From Prunella strophiata (lineage: Eukaryota; Chordata; Aves; Passeriformes; Prunellidae): a DNA stretch of 64,000 bases. How positions within the stretch are numbered: the first letter of the stretch is position 1; every line of letters starts with the position of its first letter. The stretch spans positions 23,939,001 to 24,003,000 of the forward strand of contig JAZBQD010000027.1 in the NCBI GenBank assembly GCA_036583965.1. The letters run 5' to 3'. A program made the translations under genes and the position numbers. The notes below the pieces were generated by a model, which did not search any database, had not been told where the DNA came from, and worked only from the letters and a program-made list of their open reading frames with translations. Of the stretch, positions 23,601 through 32,600 are shown piece by piece.

Positions 23601-26600
23601 GCTTGCTCACACTGTGCCAGCTCTCTGAAAACACACACAAGGTAGCAGGGAGGCAAACAAGCTCTGCACAGCCTTCATTGCATGGCCCTGAGAGCTGGGA
23701 CAGAGAAGTTGCACAGCCACAGGTGGTGGGGAAGGCAAAACCATTTCCCAGGTGTCTCATTTTTATTTTCAGCAATTTGGCCTCTGACATCCCTGGACAG
23801 GAGGTGGGACATGGCTACTAAAATCCCTTCTTCTGCAGGAGAGAGTGACCCAGATATGCCAGCACACTTTGTTTTATTCTCCAGCTAGCAGCACTTGCAG
23901 GACCTAAATGGGGCTTCCAGAGCTCAGTGTGGGCAAGGAGCCAGCAGTTACTCTCAGTCTAATTGAATGATGTGTATGTATATAGATATATATATAGACA
24001 TTTAAAAAAAGAGCACGCTCTGAATGCCAGATCAGGGATGTATTCATCAGAGGTGTCCCCTTCCCAGAGCCCAGCTCTCCTGCCTACCCCAGAGCCTTGT
24101 TCTGGGTCCCAACCAGTGTCTTCACCCACTGTCAGATCTTGGTCAGAGCTGGGGAAACTATTGGCATCTCCCTTCCCTGGGCTCCCAGAAGAGACATTTC
24201 CACCAGAGCAAGCCCTGGCTGCTCTTCAAGAGAGGTCCCTCCTTTGGGAAGGAGCAGGAGGCTGACTCTGCACCGTGGGGCTGGTCCTTCCCAGGGCAAG
24301 CCTGAGGAGATCCCAGTGTCCCACTGACCCAAATAACCTGCCCTACCTCGTGCTCAGTGCCTCTTAGACAATTTCAGTCACATTCTCAGGAGGCTTCTAG
24401 ATGGTAGAAAAATCCCATTAAGCCCCCTAATGATTTTTTAAAAGATTTTAATCTCTGAGCTAATTGCTCTGTTACACTTCCCCCACGCCATTAGTCCATA
24501 GCTGTACCCAGACACTGAGGAAATAACAAATATGGGAAGGGCTTTGTTGGCACACAGAGTGTGGTGATTGGGAGTGGGGCTGGAGCCTCATCCCCAGTGG
24601 GTGCAGCTGTGAGCAGCAGTGACAGCAATGAGCCATGGAGTGCCCAGGGGCACTGAGCAACCACCACAGGAGCAGAGGGCACACAGGGGCACTGCATGGA
24701 CAGGAGGGGGATAAAAGGCTGGGACTGAAGGACAAGAAGGGGCAGAGCTTGCAGCCTTCTGAAGTGGTGTGGTGTTACTGTGTATGGGTTGAAGCTTTCT
24801 GTAATTGTGTGCTGATACTCTGTGTGCTGTGGCCTATCTCAATGTGACAGGGCTTCAGGTGTTGCTGCACATTAGTTTTATCAGCTTTTCATAAGCACAA
24901 AAAAAGCACTGGCCACCAAATGCCTCAAGATTTGTGGTGGAAGCAGAGGCTGTGAAAGGCCCTGAGAGCTGATGCTGCAGGACCTGACCCTGCCAGCCCA
25001 CCCAGGTCCCCACCAGTGTCCAACTCAGAGCCACACAAGGGATGACTAATGAGACTCATGGTATCACCATCTGTTGATCACTCCTGGCTTCAAGCAGAAA
25101 GGTGAAGCTAGGTGTTTAAAACTAACTAACTAACTAACTAAAAATAATAAAAGTAGAAGAGTGAGTCACAGTATGCTGACCTAGAAATTGCAGAGCATTT
25201 CCTGGAGCCCCAGCTAGATGGGGCCTGGGCAGGGAACCTGGCTGGTCCCAGAGAATCTGGGTTTCCTCTATGAAGCTGTAGAGGGACAACCTCTTTGATG
25301 TAATTGAAATTGAAGACATCCTATTTTCCCCTCTTTTATTAGAAGTGAAGTATTGCAAGGGTCAGTGTGTCTGAGAAGTTAGACAGGAGACCAGGAAGAA
25401 GAGCTCTCAGGTCCTAGAGCTTGAAAAGGAGCACCTGAGGAAAAGCACGGCAAAACATCCCAGGCCAAGGTGCTTTTCCCTGCTGTAGCTGCTACTCCTG
25501 CTGCTATGGAGTGGGAGGGAGCAGGCAATGCCCATCAGATGAACAACATAAGGAGAAGTACAAGGATCTGCTTCTTGACTTCACCAGCTCCTCCAGGCAG
25601 GGACTGGATCTACTTTTCTGTGATCAGCACAGTGCTGCCACTCTCTCCACTTCTACAGAGAAGCAATTTAACTTATTGCTTGGAGATCTCTGCTCTGGTA
25701 TCACAGGGAGAGCAGGAATGTTCTCAACACCATGATGGGTCTCACCTGAGGTGTGGGCAGCTGAGTGGGTGGACTTGTTAAATACCTCCATGAGGTGTTC
25801 AACACCTGGGTATCTCAGAGGTCTTGGGGCTAAAGAGGTAAGAGAAAGCATCTAATGAGGTAAAAGCAACTCTTACCAAATAGTTGGATGGGGCTTGGAG
25901 CAACCTGGTCTGGGGAATGGTGTCCCTGCCCATGGTAGGGTGTTGTAACAAGATGATCTCTCTTCCAAACCCTTCAGTGATTCTAAAAATGGATGAAGAA
26001 GAAGCCTTCACCTAAAGAAGGTTTTTTGAACTGTCTTCTGCAGGACAGCACAAAAACAACTTGCTTAGAAGCCCTTGGAGAAGGATTAAGCATCTAGGTA
26101 AGATGATTTTTTGTATGTGTGGTATTGAAGTGGAAAGATCATGTACCTTTCCCTGTCTGGTGCATTAGCTGTCACCCCACCCACTATTCTGCTATGGTTT
26201 TATATGTCAGTTTAGTCAAAATGTGGATAGAACATCCAAAATAGGACAGACACCTTAATGTACATCCCTGGAGAGGTCCTAGTCCCTCTCTCACTCAGGG
26301 AAATTGGTGTCACACAGTGCCTTAAAAAAAAACAAAATGAAGGGGAAATAAAACTCCAACAGATTTTCACACTTGTTTTCCAGTGCCCTAATTTCCCTGT
26401 GGAAGCACTCTGTTTGTTTTCATTTCCAAGCTGTTGTAGCACATCAAAGGCTTTGCTTTTTACGTCCTGGCATGTGTGGTGCTGCTCCTTTGGGCTGACA
26501 CGTGGCAAGATCACAATCCTACCAGGAGCAGAGGATTTACAGTTCTCAATTCTCCATGTAGCAGGGATGAGGAGCCTTGGTCCAGCAGCTCTTGACTGGT

Positions 26601-29600
26601 CTTGGGCTGGCTCCACATGGAGCTGACCCCTGTGTGTCTGATCCATGGCTTGCCTTTGCTAGCTAAATATCTGAAGATGCTGACCTTGTATGGGATCCAT
26701 GTTGGCTGAACCAGGACTGTGCAGGCAGAAAACATCCCAGCTCCAGAGAGGCAGAAAGGCTGGGGGGATGCTGGTCAGGGAGTGGGGTGACAGCCATGGC
26801 AGGATTTCAGGCTCAAGGGGACACCAGAGGGATGTCACATTCCTGTTACTGCAGCTGTGTATCAGTGAAACTCTGTCTCTTTGCAGACCCATTCCCAAGA
26901 CCCCCATTTCCCCCCAAACAGAAACATCAGCCATGTCTTTGCACAAAGCAAAGGTGCCAGAAGCACAGTTATGTTTAAGCATCCCCAACCCAGCTGGTCC
27001 TGGGAAAAGTGGATTTTCTGCTTTCCCTTGCCAATGAACCACAGAGAAACATCATCTCCTCAGGGAAGGCTTAAGCTCAATTAGGGGCTGTTGGATTTTC
27101 AGTGAAAATAGAAACCTTTGTGTAGCAGGGGCTGTGCAAGTTCTTCCTTGCCTGGCTCGGAGATGGGATCTCCACCCATCCCATGGGGACCTCCTCTGCC
27201 TGTGCCTCCTATTCCAGCCCTCAAACAGACTTATCTCAGTTAATCTTCTCCTGGGGCAAGCCCTACAGTGGCTTTTGAAAATGCATATTTCTGAAGAATT
27301 CAGGTTTTTCTGTTCCCAAATGTTGATTTAGCAAATTTCTGCTGTTATGGCCAAGATACATCCAGTGGCTCAGGCTTACTGAAGAAAACTAGTTGATGCT
27401 GAAGAGGGGGAGGAAAAAAGTGTTTCTGAGCCAGGTTGCCTTTTCCAGCAACAATAATGTTTCAGTGGAATGAGAACTTGTGCCTTGGCCCTGGTTTATT
27501 TTCAGGGTTGTGATGGGCACTATTGACTTTCTCCACACAGGGCATCCAAAAATCTATCCCTGCTTGGCTGGGCACTGGTGGCATCATGGAAGTGCTTGGA
27601 CTGAGGGGTTATAAATACCAGAGAGGGCATGCTCATGTCAAAATCCAGAGGTGCCCTGGCTTTGTCTCTATTTTATGCTGACTGTTCAGTCTTCAGAGGC
27701 TGTTGGGTCTTCTCCAGAGCTGCTTGGGCTGCCTGGTCCCAGGTGGAGGTTGAGGTTAGGGTCAGGATTAAGGTTGGAGGTACTCGTGCTACACTTCAAC
27801 TACAGGTGGACTTCCTTGGCTCAGAGGACCTCTTGCAGCCCCCCAGCCTTGCTGCCAGAAGGGATTTTTGGAAACCAAAGTGTGCAGAGGTGAGGATGCC
27901 CATTTTAGGGCCAGCTGCCACTCAGATGCAGGAGCATCAGCACAGTCATGACCCACTCCTACCCCTGGCCCCATCACTGGGGTGCCTGCCCCACAGCAGC
28001 CTGGCAGCAGAAGGATGTGGCTCCCCCACTGCACCACTCAAGCAGTTAAATGAGCTGCCCAAGGTTACATGAGAGATGTGGGCTGCTGGTGTTTATCATG
28101 CAATTGATACCCTTGGCATTGCACAGGCTGATGTTAAAAAGCATCAGAGAAGACAGTGCAGGAGGTGAGAGCATCACAGTGAGTGCAAATGGTTTTTAAA
28201 TAGAAGCAGAGCCCCTGTTTCCTTCTTGAATGAGGTTGTAGGACTGGATTTCTCACTGCCAGGTTTGTTTATAGTCGGTGGAAGTAAAAGAAGGTATGTG
28301 GCACATTTTGGGAGGTGGCATTATCATAGAGTCAATGTGATGTCTCAGAGACTGTAATAAATACTGTTAAATATTTAAGAGCTTATAAATGTTTTAAAAG
28401 AATCCCTGAATAGTTATTGATGGAGTTTAGTCTCATGCTCAGGAAAACTCCTTACTCTGGGTCATGAAGAGGAGATGCAGGAAGCTGATGACAAAGGCTG
28501 TGAAAAACGAGCCTGTGTGGAGTGCAGTCAGGGGAATTTGACATCAACTGATATAAAACGGTCCCCAGAAGAGCCATGGGTGCTGCAGTCCTGCCGGGGC
28601 TGCTTTCTCCTCCCAGCACAGCACGCAGGTATCCTCAGTTTCAGTGTGTTTGGGGCAGTGCTGGGTGTGGAGGTGTGCTGGTGACCCGGCCACCGCGGCA
28701 CCAGGGCTGGGCTGGCGGCTGTGGCTGTCCCGCTGAGCCAGGGGCACCTGGCACCAGGCACAACTCACCTTCCCGGACCCTCGTACCGAGCTTGGGATGT
28801 TCGCTGTGATTCCAGCGGCTCGGATGTCAGTGGAGGCTCCTCCGCAGCGTTACAGAGGGAAGAGCAGGGATGCCGCAGCTCCCCGGGTCTGACACATCAC
28901 CCCGGCTGCTTTAAGAGAGACCTGGCCTGGTTCTGCCCCGAGTCATTCCCACTGAGCTCCAAAGCCGGGCAGAGCTGAGCCAGCCTCTCCGTGTCCTCCC
29001 GGAGCCCCAGGACACCTCCCGCTCCAGCCATCGATCCCTCCGGCTCATTACGGATTCCGACTTCAGCGCGGGATGAAATGGAACCGCGAGGCAGCCTCAC
29101 AGGGCCCGCACTTCTTTCTCATGTTGCAGACAGCAGAGCAAAGTCTCTCCCAAGCTCCTGACAAGCTTTTGTGAGATGGAGGGGGAAGGAATTTTGCTTC
29201 TGGACATTTGCCGATGTATTCTTATTTAGCAAGGGGAAAGGGTGAAGCTGTCATGCTGCTCAGGCATTTCTCCCAGCTCTGTCCCGGGCAGCGACGCTCT
29301 CATTAAACTGCTCGGCAGCTCAGTCATCTCAATCAAATCAGAAAAAGTGATTCTTGAAATTCAGGATATTAAAACAATACATCATTAACAAAAGCCTCAG
29401 CTCCTGCCTCTTCATCCCTCTTTACTTAGAGACTCCATCCTTTCATCTCAAATCCCTTGCCATGGGATGCAGCAGCCCTCAGTGCTGCTCCTCTACAAGG
29501 ACTGCAGTGGAGAATCAAAGAGCAGCCAGCTGAGATTTTTAATTGCTCAAGTTTTCTTAAGAACCAAGCAAGAGGGTTTTATGTTTGATGGCAGAGTTCT

Positions 29601-32600
29601 CTTTCATTGTTTTCCACCAGAAGTGTTTTTTACCCAGCTGTTGGTTGGGATATTAACTCTCTTCAATAACAGAGGTACATAAGACCTAAGGAAAATTTAA
29701 TTAGACAAAAAGGAAAGAGTAGTGGGGATTTGCTGACTTTCAGGATTCAGGCTATTTACTGGCAGTGTTTTTCTGTGCAAGTCCAGATCCTGGGCACTGT
29801 TTGAAATGAGGTAGGTGGGGAAACTCTGTGGTCAAACAAGTTTAAAATATCTGTGGTACCAAAACTCCCTATCAGAGGGCCACATCTGAATGACATCTCA
29901 CAAATCTCTTCATTCCAAAGAAGCTGACCTGGAGCAACCCATCACCCCATAAATCCACATGCAAGAGATTAGATAGTCTGGATACAGGCAGATGACACAG
30001 ATTTGATTAGAATCCTCTATTTGCCATCAAGTGCTTCATAGTACCCAAAAACTAGCTGTAAAAAAGCCAAGTACCTGTGACTGAGTCAGACAATGTCCCA
30101 TTTTTTGGGGGGGTTACCCAACCTGCTGCCTCTGAGCTCTGGACCCCAAACTCCACCTTGCTGGACCTTGTGGGCACCATGCATCCAGAAGGGAGGAAGG
30201 AAGGAAGGCTGAAATCTTCCTGTGCAAGAGCAGGGAGGCCTCAGTGAAGCTCTGCTGCTTGCAGGCTGATACGCAGAGGTGGAAAGGGGAATTGAGGGGT
30301 CATCCCATCCCTGGAGATGAAGCTGTTCTTAGAGCTGGGCAGAAGCAAAACTGTGGTTGATGAGCAAGACTTTGTGAATGAAGCCAGAAGTTTGCACATG
30401 AAAAGAATGGATGGTGAAGAATTTCAGAACCTTAAAAGGCAAGGGGAAAAAATGTCTAAAGTGCTAAAATAGGGGGTGTGGGCAATTTCAGAGGGGCCTT
30501 TTCTCCTACAATTGAAGAAAAATGAATTAAAGAAAATAGAGGGAAAAAAATCAGTATCAAAGCACAGCACATTGATCGACCAGGATACCATTTCACTCCA
30601 CCAAAACCCTCATTTCAGTTTGAAGAAATCATCAGAACAATCCTCCAATTCTCACACATCCACAGGATAGTACAAGCCCTTCCCACTGCAGGACCTACAA
30701 AGAAACTACTCTCAGCACCTTCCTTCCAAATCTAGCTATTTTTAGGTTGTCTCCAACTCTGAAACACCATGACAGAGGACATGGAGCCCCTGATCTTGTC
30801 TGGTGATGCCTTTAATCCCAGATGCCTCAAATCCCAGTATTTTACCCAAGACCATCTTCAAAACGAACTATATTTTTTGGATAGAAAAATTTGCTTTCTA
30901 CCTTGCTCTACAGAGCTGCCTTTTGGTTTTCAAGCTCTGGGCACAGTTGTATTAGGGCTCCCTGAGCTGGGTCCACATGGGGAAGTGATTTAATTGTCAA
31001 AGCAAGCACGAGCTCGTTGTCTGGCGGAGTGCCAGCATGGGCTGTGGCAATTTAGGAGAGCTGCATGGATTAGGTTTTGCTTTTGATGTTGGTGCCTTGG
31101 CTTTTGTCCTTTGGGTGGCATTGCTTGCATGGGAAGGGAGGAGGAGGCAAACTGTGAGGAGGCCAAGATGGAGAAGATGCACTTTAGACAGCAGATCCCA
31201 CTGCTGGGTGTCTGTGCCACTCAGTGAGCCCCAGGGCTTCGTGCTGAGACCCAAAGCCAGTGTGGGGATGTCTCAGGGCAGGAGGGATAAGCAGCAGCCC
31301 ATGCTCTGTGCTCCTCTGAGTAGCAGCAAGAAATGCAAGTGACCAGCTTGGGGTTGGTGTGTGCTGGCTGAGGTGAGCAGGTGGCTCCCTGCATCCAACA
31401 GTGCTGCGGGGTTTATGTGGCTTTAATGCAGGACTTTGTTTTGAATCTTATTTTTCTTCAATTATTTAGACTTTTTGATTGGGCTCTGCTTTTTCTTCCC
31501 CGTACCTCGTTAGGCTATAAATGGAGTTTAATTTTGGGTTAAAGGCCACCAATGTTTGTGTCAAGCTTTGGAAATAACCTTTGTTGTTTAACTCTGTCCT
31601 TCCACCACCACCATACCAATATCCCAAACTTTTTCTCATAGCCACATAAAGCCAGAAAATACAACTGAAATTTGTGACTCAGAGCACCTCTCAAAGCACA
31701 GCTGATGCCACAAATAACTCAGAGTGTTTTCAGGACTATGTGGGTGTTTGTCTCAACCCCTTGGTAGGGGTGGCTGTACATGACTGTGTCTCACCTACTT
31801 TTTTGTTATATGTTATATATCTTAGGCAAAGTATTAATTTATATGTATGATATTCATTTGGTATACACAGATAGGATTCAGCCTCATTTGGGAGCCCCAG
31901 TGACCCAGAATTTTAACTGGCAGATGAAGCAGGGAGCTCTGTTGCAGTAAGTTCAGCTCCTCACAAGGTTCAGCAGTGGGATGCAGTTGCAGATTTGGGG
32001 TTGTAGAAAGAATCCCAGCTTTCTGGAATCCCAATGATAATGATGAGTCCTAAATTCAAATGACTGATGGAAAGAATAACTCAGTGGGAATCTTTCCCCC
32101 ACAAGATGAGACTTCCACATAATTAACTAATCCCCTATTCAGGCAAAAATCCTATGGGAAAAGGTTGGGTTTTGGTCTGAATAAAACATGGTAAAATCCA
32201 CACTGAGAAAAATGATGGTTGACATACAATGGTGTGTTTACAGTGACATTCTTGAGCAAATATTGTGCTTCCTTTTGGCTTAATTAGTGCCATATGTTAA
32301 AGAGATAAATTGTCTTTCTCTATGCTAAGCAAAAAAAAAAATCCTCCTGTTAGGTTCTCAAAGCCCAAATATTTGTCTGAATGATGAAGACAATATTTTT
32401 GCCCAAATTCAGCTGTTTGAAATGCATCATTTACAGGATAGAGCACTGTTTTGGTTGGACTCTATAGTGCAGAGCTAGAAGAGTAACACAGATTTTGGTT
32501 GAAATTCCTATGGCTTCACAGGATTACACTTTTAGATTTTGGCAGAAGTGTTCCTCAAACAAAAATGATGAGGGATTTAGAAGCTAAATTCTGTGTCCTT

